From Ehretia macrophylla (taxonomy: Eukaryota; Streptophyta; Magnoliopsida; Boraginales; Ehretiaceae): a DNA stretch of 64,000 nucleotides. Below are positions 22,756-34,734 of this stretch, one piece after another (the stretch's first letter is position 1; each line of letters opens with the position of its first letter). Location: NCBI GenBank assembly GCA_037974665.1, contig CM075780.1, positions 4,870,501 through 4,934,500 on the forward strand, written 5' to 3'. Under the pieces are notes generated by a model that was not told the origin of the DNA, searched no databases, and worked only from the letters and a program-made list of their open reading frames with translations. Both the position numbers and the translations under genes were made by a program.

Positions 22756-23311
22756 CTTTCAATTTTTTTTGCCCTGGTTAGGGTTGCCAAGATACTTTAT
22801 CCACCGAATCTCTATTACCGAATCCCACGGAACATTGGGCAAGACAACATCGCTTCACGTAGATGCTGAGCCCGCAAACCGAGGGCATAGGGTTTGTGAC
22901 CAGGTCTCCGTCGAGCCGGTGCCCATAACTTTTGATCCGTAAGAAGTTATGCGGTGCACAGCATACCATTGCAAAGATCTCTGAGAGCTCTACGACGGCG
23001 GTAGCCAGCTTGCTTGCTGTGCCCTTTTTTAGAGACTAAAATCGAACGTTTTCATTAGTTTCAGGCCACTTTCCTTCTTTTTCTCTGTTTTTCCGTCCCG
23101 AAACGTACGTCGTGAACTGTTAAAAGGACGACAACATGACTCGCGGAACATCAGAGGGCCCTAGAACGTGTCGATATCACGTCTTGCGAGGATGCTGCGT
23201 TGGTGAAGCAGATAGGTTGTCGTTAAGCCCATTGCGCCTTCTAAATGGGCCATCTCCCTAGCAGGGACTGTGAACCGTTAATACATAGAGGAATTGTGCC
23301 CTTAACATGAC

Positions 23312-23430
23312 GGGTGCGATCATACCAGAACTAATGCACCAGATCCCATCAGAACTCTGAAGCTAAGCGTGCTTGGGCGAGAGTAGTACTAGGATTGGTG
23401 ACCCCCTGAGAAGTTCTCATGTTGCACCCC
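23312..23430 (+). rRNA. 5S rRNA: 5S rRNA gene, copy 30
   Basis: Changes: C18A, G30A, C47T, T52C, G85T, G98A, C104T, G108A. Upstream box CATAGAGG. Its gene does not match copy 22 but its spacer does, so a block junction lies near here. Confidence 0.94.
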
Positions 23431-23988
23431 CTTTTCAATTTTTTTTGCTCGGGTTAGGGTTGCAAAGATACTTTATCCACCAAATCTCTGTTACCGAATC
23501 CCACGGAACATTAGGCAAGACAACATCACTTCACGTAGAGGCTAGGCACGAAAACCGAGGTCATAGGATTTGTGACCAGGTCTCCGTCGCTCCGGTGCCC
23601 ATAACTTTTGATTCGTAAGGAGTTACTCAGCGCACAACTTATCGTTGCAAAGCTCTCTGAGAGCTCTACGACGGGGGCAGCCTGCTTGCTCGGTTTGCCC
23701 ATTTTTGGTGCCTAAAATCGAACGTGTTCATTAGTTTCAGGCCACTTTTGTTCTTTTGCTCTGTTTTTTCGTCCCGGATCGTACGTCGTGAACTTTGAAA
23801 AGGACGACAACCTGGCTCGCAGGACATCAGAGGGCCCTACAACGTGTCAATATCACGTCTTGCGAGGATGCTGCGTTGTTGAGGCAGATGGGTTGTCGTT
23901 AAGCCCATTGGGCCTTTTGAATGGGCCATCTCTCTAGGCTAGGACTGTGAACTATTAACACATAAAGGAATTGTGCCCTCAACATGAT

Positions 23989-24107
23989 AGGTGCGATCAT
24001 ACCAGCACTAACGCATCGGATCCCATCAGAACTCTGAAGTTAAGCGTGCTTGGGCGAGAGTAGTACTAGGATGGGTGACCCCCTGGGAAGTCCTCGTGTT
24101 CCACCCC
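23989..24107 (+). rRNA. 5S rRNA: 5S rRNA gene, copy 31
   Basis: Changes: G1A, T24C, C28T, C47T, G113C; T at -1. The gene matches copy 23, but the distal spacer matches that after copy 24. One unit has therefore been lost by unequal exchange. Confidence 0.95.
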
Positions 24108-24664
24108 CTTTTCAAATTTTTTTTGCCCTGGTTAGGGTTGTCAAGATACTTTATCCACCAAATCTCTATTACCAAATCCCACGGAACATTAGGCAAGACA
24201 ACATCGCTTCAGGTAGAGGCTGGGCCCGCAAACCGAGGGGGTAGTGTTTGTGACCAGGTCTCCGTCACTCCGGTGCTAATAACTGTTGATCCGTAAGGAG
24301 TTACGCAGCGCACAGCATACCATTGCAAAGCTCTCTGAGAGATCTACGACGGGGGCAGCCAGTTTGCTCGCTGTGCCATTTTTGGAGCCTAAAATCGAAA
24401 GTTTTCATTAGTTTCATGCCACTTTTCTTCTTTCGCTCTATTTTTCGTCCCGAATCGTACGTCGTGAACTGTTAAAAGGATGACAACCTGACTCGCGGGA
24501 TATCAGAGGGCCCTACAACGTGTCGATATCACGTCTTGCAAGGACGTTGCGTTATTGAAGCAGATGGGTTGTCGTTAAGCCTATTGGGCATTTTGAATGG
24601 GCCATCTCTCTAGGCTGGGATTGTGAACCGTTAATACATAAAGGAATTGTGCCCTCAACATGAC

Positions 24665-24783
24665 GGGTGCGATCATACCAGCACTAATGCACTGGATCTC
24701 ATCAGAACTCCGAAGTTAAGCGTGCTTGGGCGAGAGTAGTACTAGGATGGGTGACCCCCTGGGAAGTCCTCGTGTTGCACCTC
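24665..24783 (+). rRNA. 5S rRNA: 5S rRNA gene, copy 32
   Basis: Changes: C29T, C35T, C118T. Its spacer is the counterpart of that after copy 25. Confidence 0.95.
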
Positions 24784-25340
24784 TTTTCCAATTTTTTTTG
24801 CCCTGGTTAGGGTTGCCAATATACTTTATCCACCAAATCTCTATTACCGAATCTCACAGAACATTAGGCAAGACAACATCGCTTCACGTAGAGGCTGGGC
24901 CCGCAAACCGAGGGCGTAGGGTTTGTGACCAGGTCTCCGTCGCTCCGTTGCCCGTAACTTTTGAACCGTAAGGAGTTACGCAGCGTACAGCAAACCGTTG
25001 CAAAGATCTCTGAGAGCTCTACGAGGGGGGCAGCCAGCTTGCTTGCTCTGCCCGTTTTTGGAGCCCAAAATCAAACGTTTTCATTAGTTTCAGTCCACTT
25101 TTCTTCTTTTGCTCTGTTTTTCCGTCCCGGATCGTACGTCGTGAACTGTTAAAAGGACGACAACCTGACTCGCGGGACATCAGAGGGCCCTACAACGTGA
25201 CAATATCACGTCTTGCGAGGATGCTGCATTGTTGAAGCAGATGGGTTGTCGTTAAGCCCATTTGGCCTTCTGAATGGGCCATCTCTCTAGCTGGGACTGT
25301 GAACCGTTAACACATATAGGAATTGTGACCTCAACATGAC

Positions 25341-25459
25341 CGGTGCGATCATACTAGTACTAATGCACAGGATCACATCAGAACTCTGAAGTTGAGCGCG
25401 CTTGGGCGAGAGTAGTACTAGGATGGGTGACCCCCTGGGTAGTCCTCGTGTTGCACCCC
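25341..25459 (+). rRNA. 5S rRNA: 5S rRNA gene, copy 33 (variant subtype)
   Basis: Changes: G1C, C15T, C18T, C29A, C35A, C47T, A54G, T59C, A100T. Preceded by CATATAGG; counterpart of copy 26. Confidence 0.93.
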
Positions 25460-26017
25460 CTTTTCAATTTTTTTTGCCCTGGTTAGGGTTGCCAAGATAC
25501 TTTATCCACCAAATCTCTATTACCGAATCTCACGGAACATTAGGCAAGACAACATCGCTTCACGTAGAGGCTGGGCCCGCAAACCGAGGGCGTAGGGTTT
25601 GTGACTAGTTCTCCGTCGCTCCGGTGCCCATAACTTTTGATATGTAAGGAGTTAAGCGGTGAACAGCATACTGTTGCATAGCTCTCTAAGAGCTCTACGA
25701 CGGGGGCAGCCAGCTTGCTCGTTATACCCATTTTTGGAGCCTAAAATCGAACGTTTTCATTAGTTTCAGGCCACTTTACTTCTTTTGCTCTGTTTTTCCA
25801 TCCCGGATCGTACGTCGTCAACTGTTAAACGGACGACAACCCGACTCGCGGGACATAAGAGGGCCCTACAACGTGTCAATATCATGTCTTGCGAAGATGC
25901 TACGTTGTTGAAGCAGATGGGTTGTCGTTAAGCGCATTGGGCATTTTGAATGGGCCATCTTTCTAGGCTGGGATTGTGAACCGTTAACAAATAAAGAAAT
26001 TTTGCCATCAACATGAG

Positions 26018-26136
26018 GGGTGGGATCATACCAGCACTAATGCACCGGATCCCATCAGAACTCCGAAGTTAAGCGTGCTTGGGCGAGAGTAGTACTAGGA
26101 TGGGTGACCCCCTGGGAAGTCCTCGTGTTGCACCCC
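26018..26136 (+). rRNA. 5S rRNA: 5S rRNA gene, copy 34 (closest to consensus)
   Basis: Only C6G differs from the consensus. G instead of C at -1, and the upstream region has AAAGAAATTTTGCC, so the promoter is less well kept than the gene. Confidence 0.96.
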
Positions 26137-26693
26137 CTTTTCAATTTTTTTTGCCCTGGTTAGGGTTACCAAGATACTTTATCCGCCAAATCTCTATTAC
26201 CGAATCCCACGGAACATTGGGCAAGACAACATCGCTTCACGTAGATGCTGAGCCCGCAAGTCGAGGGCGTAGGGTTTGTGACTAGGTCTCCGTCGCGCCG
26301 GTGCCCATAACTTTTGATCCGTAAGGAGTTATGCGGCGCACAGCATACCGTTGCAAAGCTCTCTGAGAGCTCTACGACAGGGGCAGCCAGCTTGCTCGCT
26401 GTGCCCATTTTAGAGCCTAAAATCGAACATTTTCATCAGTTTTAGGGCACTTTTCTTCTTTTGCTCTATTTTTTCGTCCCATATCGTACGTCGAGAACAG
26501 TTAAAAGGATGACAACCTGACTCGCGGGACATCAAACGGCCCTACAACATGTCGATATCACGTCTTGCGAGGATGCTGCGTTGTTGAAGCAGATCGGTTG
26601 TCGTTAAGCGCATTGGGCCTTTTGGATGGACCATCTCTCTAGGCTGCGACTGTGAATCATTAACACATAAAGGAATTGTGCCCTGAACATGAT

Positions 26694-26812
26694 GGGAGCG
26701 ATCATACCAGCACAAATGCACCCGATCCCATCAAAACTCCGAAGTTAAGCGTGCTTGGGTGAGAGTAGTACTAGGATGGGTGACCCCCTGGGAAGTCCTC
26801 ATGTTGCACCCC
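26694..26812 (+). rRNA. 5S rRNA: 5S rRNA gene, copy 35
   Basis: Changes: T4A, T21A, G30C, G41A, C67T, G108A; T at -1. Its spacer (GAGTAACGCGGCG, TTGGAACCC) recurs after copy 40. Confidence 0.95.
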
Positions 26813-27368
26813 TTTTTCAATTTTTTTCCCTGGTTAGGGTTGCTAAGATAGTTTATCCACCAAATCTCCATTACCGAATCCCACGGAACATTAGACAAGA
26901 CAACATCGCTTCATGTAGAGGCTGGGCCCACAAACCGAGGGCGTAGGGTTTGTGACCATGTCTTAGTCGCTCCGGTGCCCATAACTTTTGATCCGTAAGG
27001 AGTAACGCGGCGTACAACATACCGTTGCAAGGCTCTCTGAGAGCTCTACGACGGGGGCAGCCAGCTTGCTCGTTGTGCCCATTTTTGGAACCCGAAATTG
27101 AACGTTTTCATCAGTTTCAAGCCACTTTTCTTCTTTTGCTATGTTTTTTCGTCCAGGATCGTACGTCGTGAACTGTTAAAAGGACGACAACCTGACTCGC
27201 GGGACATCAGAGGGCCCTACAACGTGTTGATATCACGTCTTGCGAAGATGCTGCGTTGTTGAAGCAGATGGGTTGTCGTAAAGCCCATTGGGCCTTTTGA
27301 ATGGGCCATCTCTCTCGGCTGGGACTGTGAACCGTTAACACGTAAAGGAATTGTGCCCGCAACATGAC

Positions 27369-27487
27369 GGGTGTGATCATACCAGCACTAATGCACCGGA
27401 TCCCATCAGAACACCGAAGTTAAGCGTGCTTGGGCGAGAGTAGTACTAGGATGGTTGACCCCCTGGGAAGTCCTCGTGTTGCACCCC
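27369..27487 (+). rRNA. 5S rRNA: 5S rRNA gene, copy 36
   Basis: Changes: C6T, T45A, G87T. Upstream CTCTCGGCTGGG and AACACGTAAAGG, and downstream GGTTAGTGTTGCC, are shared with unit 41. Confidence 0.95.
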
Positions 27488-28044
27488 CTTTTCAATTTTT
27501 TTTGCCCTGGTTAGTGTTGCCAAGATACTTTATCCACCAAATCTCTATTACCGAATCCCACGGAACATTAGGCAAGACAACATCGCTTCACGTAGAGGCT
27601 GGACCCACAAACCGAGGGCGTAGGGTTTGTGACCAGGTCTCCGTCGCTCTAGTGCCCATAACTTTTGATCCGTAAGGAGTTACGCGGCGCACAACATACT
27701 GTTGCAAAGCTCTCTGAGAGCTCTACGACGGGGCAGCCAGCTTGCTCGCTGTGCCCCTTTTTGGAGCCCAAAATAGAACGTTTTCATCAGTTTCAGGCCA
27801 CTTTACTTCTTTTGCTCTGTTTTTCCGTCCCGGATCGTTCATCATGAACTGTTGAAAGGACGACAACCTGACTCGCGGGACATTAGAGGGCCCTACAACT
27901 TGTCGATATCACATCTTGCTAGGATTCTGCGTTGTTGAAGCAGATGGGTTGTCGTTAAGCCCATTGGGCCTTTTGAATGGGCCATCTCGCTAGGCTGCGA
28001 CTGTGAACCGTTAACACATAAATGAATTGTGCCCTCAACATGAC

Positions 28045-28162
28045 GGGTGCGATTATTCCAGCACTAATGCACCAGATCCCATCAGAACTCCGAAGTTAAG
28101 CGTGCTTGGACGAGAGTAGTACTCGGATGGGTGACCCCTGGGAAGTCCTCGTGTTGCACCCC
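28045..28162 (+). rRNA. 5S rRNA: 5S rRNA gene, copy 37 (1-nt deletion)
   Basis: 118 nt: one C lost from bases 91-95. Other changes: C10T, A13T, G30A, G66A, A80C. Confidence 0.93.
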
Positions 28163-28720
28163 CTTTTCAATTTTTTTTACCCTGGTTAGACTTGCCAAGA
28201 TACTTTATCCACCAAATCTCTGTTACCGAATCCCACGGAACATTAGGCAAGACAACATCGCTTCACGTAGAGGCTGGGCCCTTAAACCGAGGGCGTAGGG
28301 TTTGTGACCAGGTCTCCGTCGCTCTGGTGCCCATAACTTTTGATCCGTAAGGAGTAATGCGGTGCACAGCATACCGTTGCAAAGCTCTCTGAGAGCTCTA
28401 CGACGGGGGCAGCCAGCGTGCTGACTGTGCCCCATTTTGGAATCCAAAATCGAACGTTTTCATCAGTTTCAGGCCACTTTTCTTCTTTTACTCTATTTTT
28501 CCGTCCAGGATCGTACGTCGTGAACTGTTAAAAGGATGACAGCCTGACTCGCGGGACATCAGAGGGCCCTACAACTTGTCGATATCACGTCTTGCGAGGA
28601 TCCTGGGTTGTTTTAGCAGATGGGTTGTTGTTAAGCCCATTGGGCCTTTTGAATGGGCCATCCCTCTAGGTTGGGACTGTGAACCGTTAACACGTAAAGG
28701 AATTGTGCCCTCAACATGAC

Positions 28721-28838
28721 GGGTGTGATCATACCAACACTAATGCACAGGATCCCATCAGAACTCCGAAGTTAAGTGTGCTTGGGTGAGAGTAGTACTG
28801 GGATGGGTGACCCCTGGGAAGTCCTCGTGTTGCACCCC
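28721..28838 (+). rRNA. 5S rRNA: 5S rRNA gene, copy 38 (1-nt deletion)
   Basis: 118 nt: one C lost from bases 91-95. Other changes: C6T, G17A, C29A, C57T, C67T, A80G. First terminator run is TTT. The spacer has lost about 29 bp at 28923. Confidence 0.93.
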
Positions 28839-29368
28839 CTTTCCAATTTTTTTTGCCCTGGTTAGGGTTGCCAAGATACTTTATCCACCAAATCTCTATT
28901 ACCGAATCCCATGGAACATTAGGATTGACCCGCAAACCGAGGACGTAGGGTTTGTGACCAGGTCTCCGTCGCTCCGGTGCCCATAACTTTTGATTCGTAA
29001 GGAGTTACGCGGTGCACAGTATACCGTTGCAATGCTCTCTTAGATCTACGACGAGGGCAGCCAGTTTGCTCGCTTTGCCTGTTTTTAGAGCCTAAAATCG
29101 AACGTTTTCATCTGTTTCAGGCCACTTTTCTTCTTTTGCTCTGTTTTTCCGTCCCGGATCGTACGTCGTGAACTGTTAAAGGGATGACAACTTGACTCGC
29201 GAGACATCAGAGGGCCCTAAAACTTGTCGATATCACGTCTTGCGAGGATGCTGCGTTGTTGAAGCAGATGGGTTGTCGTTAAGCCCATTGGGCCTTTTGA
29301 ATGGGCCATCTCTCAAGGCTGGGACTGTGAACCGTTAACACATAAAGCAATTGTGCCTTCAACATGAC

Positions 29369-29487
29369 GGGTGCGATCATACCAGCACTAATGCACCATA
29401 TCCTATCAGAACTCCGAAGTTAAGCGTGCTTGGGCGAGAGTAGTACTATGATGGGTGACCCATTCGGAAGTCCTCGTGTTGCACCGC
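29369..29487 (+). rRNA. 5S rRNA: 5S rRNA gene, copy 39
   Basis: Changes: G30A, G31T, C36T, G81T, C94A, C95T, G97C, C118G. The helix formed by bases 91-99 is disturbed. Confidence 0.94.
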
Positions 29488-30045
29488 ATTTTCAATTTTT
29501 TTTGCCCTGGTTAGGGTTTCCAAGATACTTTATCCTCCAAATCTCTGTTTCCGATTTCCACGGAACATTAGGCAAGACAACATCGCTTCACGTAGAGGCT
29601 GGGCCCACAAACCGAGGGCGTAGGGTTTGTGACCAGGTCTCCGTCGCTCCGGTGCCAATAACTTTTGATCCGTAAGGAGTTCCGCGGTGCACAACATATA
29701 CCGTTGCAAAGCTCTCTTAGATCTACGATGGGGGCAGCCAGTTTGCTGGCTTTGCCCGTTTTTAGAGCCTAAAATCGAACGTTTTCATCAGTTTCAGGCC
29801 ACTTTTCTTCTTTTGGTCTGTTTTTCCGTCCCGGATCGTACGTCATGAACAGTTAAAAGGATGACAACCTGACTCGCGGGACATCAGATGGCCCTACAAC
29901 ATGTCGATATCAAGTCTTGCGAGGATGCTGCGTTGTTAAAGCAGATGGGTTGTCGTTAAGCCCATTGGGCCTCTTGGATGGACCATCTCTCTAGGCTGGG
30001 ATTGTGAACCGTTAACACATAAAGGAATTGTGCCCTCAACATGAC

Positions 30046-30164
30046 GGGTGCGATCATACCAGCACTAATGCACCGGATCCCATCAAAACTCCGAAATTAA
30101 GCGTGCTTGGGCGAGAGTAGTACTAGGATGGGTGACCCACTAGGAAGTCCTCATGTTGCACCCC
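30046..30164 (+). rRNA. 5S rRNA: 5S rRNA gene, copy 40
   Basis: Changes: G41A, G51A, C94A, G97A, G108A. Counterpart of copy 35 in a repeated block, with which it shares G41A and G108A. Confidence 0.95.
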
Positions 30165-30721
30165 CTTTTCAAATTTTTTTTCCCTGGTTAGGGTTGCCAT
30201 GATACTTTATCCACCAAATCTCTATTACCGAATCCCACGAAACATTAGGCAAGACAACATCGCTTCACGTAGAGGTTAGGCCCGCAAACCGAGGGCGTAG
30301 GGTTTGTGACCCTGTCTTCGTCGCTCCGGGGCCCATTACTTTTGATCCGTAAAGAGTAACGCGGCGCACAGCATACCGTTGCAAAGCTCTCTGAGAGCTC
30401 TACGACGGGGGCAGCCAGCTTGCTCGCTGTGCCCATTTTTGGAACCCAAAATCGAACGTTTTCATAAGCTTCAAGCCACTTTTCTTCTTTTGCTCTGTTT
30501 TTCCATCCGGGATCTACGTCATGAACTGTTAAAAGGACGACACCCTGACTCGCGGGACATCAGAGGGCACTACAACTTGTCGATATCACGTCTTGTGAGG
30601 ATGCTGCGTTGTTGAAGCAGATGGGTTGTCGTTAAGCCCATTGGGCCTTTTGAATGGGCCATCTCTCTCGGCTGGGACTGTGAACCGTTAACACGTAAAG
30701 GAATTGTGCCCTCAACAGGAC

Positions 30722-30840
30722 GGGTGTGATCATACCAGCACTAATGCACCGGATCCCATCAGAACTCCGAAGTTAAGCGTGCTTGGGCGAGAGTACTACT
30801 AGGATGGGTGACCCCCTGGAAAGTCCTAGTGTTGCACCCC
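30722..30840 (+). rRNA. 5S rRNA: 5S rRNA gene, copy 41
   Basis: Changes: C6T, G75C, G99A, C107A. Counterpart of copy 36; upstream box is ACGTAAAGG. Confidence 0.95.
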
Positions 30841-31398
30841 CTTTTCAATTTTTTTTGCCCTGGATAGTGTTGCCAAGATACTTTATCCACCAAATCTCTA
30901 TTACCGAATCCCACGGAACAATAGGCAAGAAAACATCGCTTCACGTAGAGGCTGGACCCGCAAACCGAGGGCGTAGGGTTTGTGACCAGGTCTCCGTCGC
31001 TCTAGTGCCCATAACTTTTGATCCGTAAGGAGTTATGCGACGCACAGCATACTGTTGCAAAGCTCTCAGAGAGCTCTACGATGGGGGCAGCCAGCTTGCT
31101 CGCTTTGCCCGTTTTTGGAGCCTAAAATAGAACGTTTTCATCAGTTTCAGGCCACTTTTCTTCTTTTGCTCTGTTTTTCCATCCCGGATCGTACACCGTG
31201 AACTGTTAAAATGATGACAACCTGAATCGCAGGACATTAGAGAGCCCTACAACTTGTCGATATCACGTCTTGCTAGGATTCTGCGTTGTTGAAGCAGATG
31301 GGTTGTCGTTAAGCCCATTGGGCCTTTTGAATGGGTCATCTCTCAAGGCTGGGACTGTGAACCGTTAACACATAAAGGAATTGTGCCCTCAACATGAC

Positions 31399-31517
31399 GG
31401 GTGTGATCATACCAGCACTAATGCACTGGATCCCATAAAAACTCCGAAGTTAAGCGTGCTTGGGCGAGAGTAGTACTCGGATGGGTGACCCCCTGGGAAG
31501 TCCTCGTGTTGCGCCCC
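31399..31517 (+). rRNA. 5S rRNA: 5S rRNA gene, copy 42
   Basis: Changes: C6T, C29T, C39A, G41A, A80C, A115G. A80C and A115G are shared with copy 45, its counterpart. Confidence 0.95.
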
Positions 31518-32075
31518 CTTTTCAATTTTTTTTTCCCTGGTTAGGGTTTCCAAGATACTTTATCCAAAAAATCTCTATTACCGAATCCCACGGAACATTA
31601 GGCAAGACAATATCGCTTCACGTAGAGGCTGGGCCCGCAAACCGAGGGCGTAGGGTTTGTGACCAGATCTCCGTCGCTCCGGTGCCCATAACGTTCTATC
31701 CGTAAGGAGTTAAGCAGCACACAACATACCGTTACAAAGCTCTCTGAGAGCTCTACGACGGGGGTAGCGAGCTAGCTCGCTGTGCCTGTTTTTGGAGCCC
31801 AAAATTGAACGTTTTCATCAGTTTCAGGCCACTTTTCTTCTTTTGCCCAGTTTTTTCGTCCCGGATCGTAGGTCGTGAACTGTTAAAAGGACGACAACCT
31901 GACTTGCGGGACATCAGAGGGCCCTACAACATATTGATATGACGTCTTGTGAGCATGCTGCGTTGTTGAAGCAGATGGGTTGTCGTTAAGCCCATTGGGC
32001 CTTTTGAATGGACCATCTCTCTAGGCTGGTACTGTGAACCGTTAACACATAAAGGAATTGTGCCCTCAACATGAC

Positions 32076-32194
32076 TGGTGCGATCATACCAGCACTAATG
32101 CACCGGATCCCATCAAAACTCCGAAGTTAAGCGTGCTTGGGCTGGAGTAGTACTAGGATGGGTGACCCCCTGTGAAGTCCTCGTGTTGCACCCC
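32076..32194 (+). rRNA. 5S rRNA: 5S rRNA gene, copy 43
   Basis: Changes: G1T, G41A, G68T, A69G, G98T. Spacer marks GTTTATGGAGCCC and AAAGGGACGAC recur after copy 46 (the latter as AAAGGGAGGAC). Confidence 0.95.
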
Positions 32195-32752
32195 CTTTTC
32201 AGTTTTTTTTGCCCTTGTTAAGGTTGCCAAGATACTTTATCCACCAAATCTCTATTATGGAATCCCACGGAACATTAGTCAAGACAACATCGCTTCACGT
32301 AGAGGTTGGGCCTGCAAACCAAGGGCGTAGGGTTTGTGACCAGGTCTCCGTCGCTCCGGTGCCCATAACTTTTGATCCGTAAGGAGTTACGCGACGCACA
32401 ACATACCGTTGCAAAGCTCTCTGAGAGCTCTACGATGGGGACAGCCAGCTTGCTCGCTGTGCCCGTTTATGGAGCCCAAAATAGAACATTTTCATCAGTT
32501 TCAGGCCACTTTTCTTCTTTTGCTCTGTTTTTCCGTCTCGGATCGTACGTCGTGAACTGTTAAAGGGACGACAACTTGACTCGCGAGACATCAGAGGGCC
32601 CTACAACTTGTCGATATTACGTCTTGCGAGGATGCTGCGTTGTTGAAGCAGATAGGTTGTCGTTAAGCCCATTGGGCCTTTTGAATGGGCCATCTCTCTA
32701 GGCTGGGACTGTGAAACGTTAACACATAACGGAATTGTGCCTTGAACATGAC

Positions 32753-32871
32753 GGGTGCGATCATACCAGCACTAATGCACCAGATCCTATCAGAACTCCG
32801 AAGTTAAGCGTGCTTGGGCGAGAGTAGTACTAGGATGGGTGACCCCCTGGGAAGTCCTCGTGTTGCACCCC
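32753..32871 (+). rRNA. 5S rRNA: 5S rRNA gene, copy 44
   Basis: Only G30A and C36T, both shared with copy 47. Promoter box is CATAACGG. Confidence 0.96.
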
Positions 32872-33428
32872 ATTTTCAATTTTTTTTGCCCTAGTTAGGG
32901 TTGCCAAGATACTTTATCCACCAAATCTCTATTTCCGATTCCCACGGATCATTAGGCAAGACAACATCACTTCACGTAGAGGCTGGGCCCACAAACCAAG
33001 GGCGTAGGGTTTGTGACCAGGTCTCCGTCGCTCCGGTGCCCATAACTTTTGATCCGTAAGTAGTTACGCGGCGCACAACATACCGTTGCAAAGCTCTCTG
33101 AGAGCTCTACGACGGGGGCTGCCAGCTTCCTCGCTGTGCCCTTTTTGAAACCCAAAATCGAACATTTTCATCAGTTTTAGGCCACTTTTCTTCTTTTGCT
33201 CTGTTTTTCCGTCCTGGATAGTACGTCGTGAACAGTTAAAAGGACGACAACCTGACTCGCGGGACATCAGACGGCCCTACAACATGTCGATATCACGTCT
33301 TGCGAGGATGCTGCGTTGTTGAAGCAGATGGGTTGTCGTTAAGCCCATTGGGCCTTTTGGATGGACCATCTCTCTAGGCTGGGACTGTGAACCGTTAACA
33401 CATAAAGGAATTGTGCCCTCAACATTAC

Positions 33429-33547
33429 GGGTGCGATCATACCAGCACTAATGCACTGGATCCCATCAAAACTCAGAAGTTAAGCGTGCTTGGGCGAGAG
33501 TAGTACTCAGATGGGTGAACCCCTTAGAAGTCCTCGTGTTGCGCCCC
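33429..33547 (+). rRNA. 5S rRNA: 5S rRNA gene, copy 45
   Basis: Changes: C29T, G41A, C47A, A80C, G81A, C91A, G97T, G98A, A115G. Its spacer has lost about 167 bp at 33764, giving the shortest unit in the window (510 bp). Confidence 0.93.
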
Positions 33548-33938
33548 ATTTTCAATTTTTTTTGCCCTGGTTAGGGTTGCCAAGAAACTTTATCCACCAA
33601 ATCTCTATTACCAAATCCCACGGAACATTAGGCAAGACAATATCACTTCACGAAGAGGTTGGGCCCACAAACCGAGGCCATAGGGTTTGTGACCAGGTCT
33701 CAGTCGCTCCGGTGCCCATAACGTTTGATCAGTAAGGAGTTAAGCGGCGCATAGCATACCGTTGACTAGCGGGACATCAGAAGGCCCTACAACATGTCGA
33801 TATCACGTCTTGTGAGCATGCTGCGTTGTTGACGCAGATGGGTTGTCGTTAAGCCCATTGGGCCTTTTGAATGGACGATCTCTCTAGGCTGGTACTGTGA
33901 ACCATTAACACATAAAGGAATTGTACCCTCAACATGAC

Positions 33939-34057
33939 TTGTGCGATCATACCAGCCCTAATGCACCGGATCCCATCAAAACTCCGAACTTAAGCGTGCT
34001 TGGCCGAGAGTAGTACTAGGATGGGTGACCCCCTGGGAAGTCCTCGTGTTGCACCCC
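33939..34057 (+). rRNA. 5S rRNA: 5S rRNA gene, copy 46
   Basis: Changes: G1T, G2T, A19C, G41A, G51C, G66C. G51C is in box A. Counterpart of copy 43. Confidence 0.94.
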
Positions 34058-34615
34058 CTTTTCAATTTTTTTTGCCCTTGTTAGGGTTGCCAAGATACTT
34101 TATCCACCAAATCTCTATTACGGAATCCCATGGAACATTAGGCAAGACAACATCGCTTCACGTAGAGGCTGGGCCTGCAAACCAAGGGCGTAGGGTTTGT
34201 GACCAGGTCTCCGTCACTCCGGTGCCCATAACTTTTGATCCGTAAAGAGTTACGCGACGCACATCATACCGTTGCAAAGCTCTCTGAGAGCTCTACGACA
34301 GGGACAGCCAGCTTGCTCGTTGTACCCGTTTATGGAGCCCAAAATAGAACGTTTTCATCAGTTTTAGGCCGTTTTTCTTCTTTTGCTCTGTTTTTTCGTC
34401 CCGGATCGTACGTCGTAAACTGTTAAAGGGAGGACAACTTGACTCGCGAGACATCAGAGGGCCCTACAACTTGTCGATATCACGTCTTGCGAGGATGCTG
34501 CGTTGTTGTAGCAAATGGGTTGTCGTTAAGCCCATTGGGCCTTTTGAATGGGCCATCTCTCTAGGCTGGGACTGTGAACCGTTAACACATAAAGGAATTG
34601 TAGCTTCAACATGAC

Positions 34616-34734
34616 GAGTGCGATCATACCAGCATTAATGCACCAGATCCTATCAGAACTCCGAAGTTAAGCGTGCTTGGGCGAGAGTAGTACTAAGATG
34701 GGTGACCCCCTGGGAAGTCCTCGTGTTGCACCCC
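34616..34734 (+). rRNA. 5S rRNA: 5S rRNA gene, copy 47
   Basis: Changes: G2A, C20T, G30A, C36T, G81A. Counterpart of copy 44. Confidence 0.95.
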
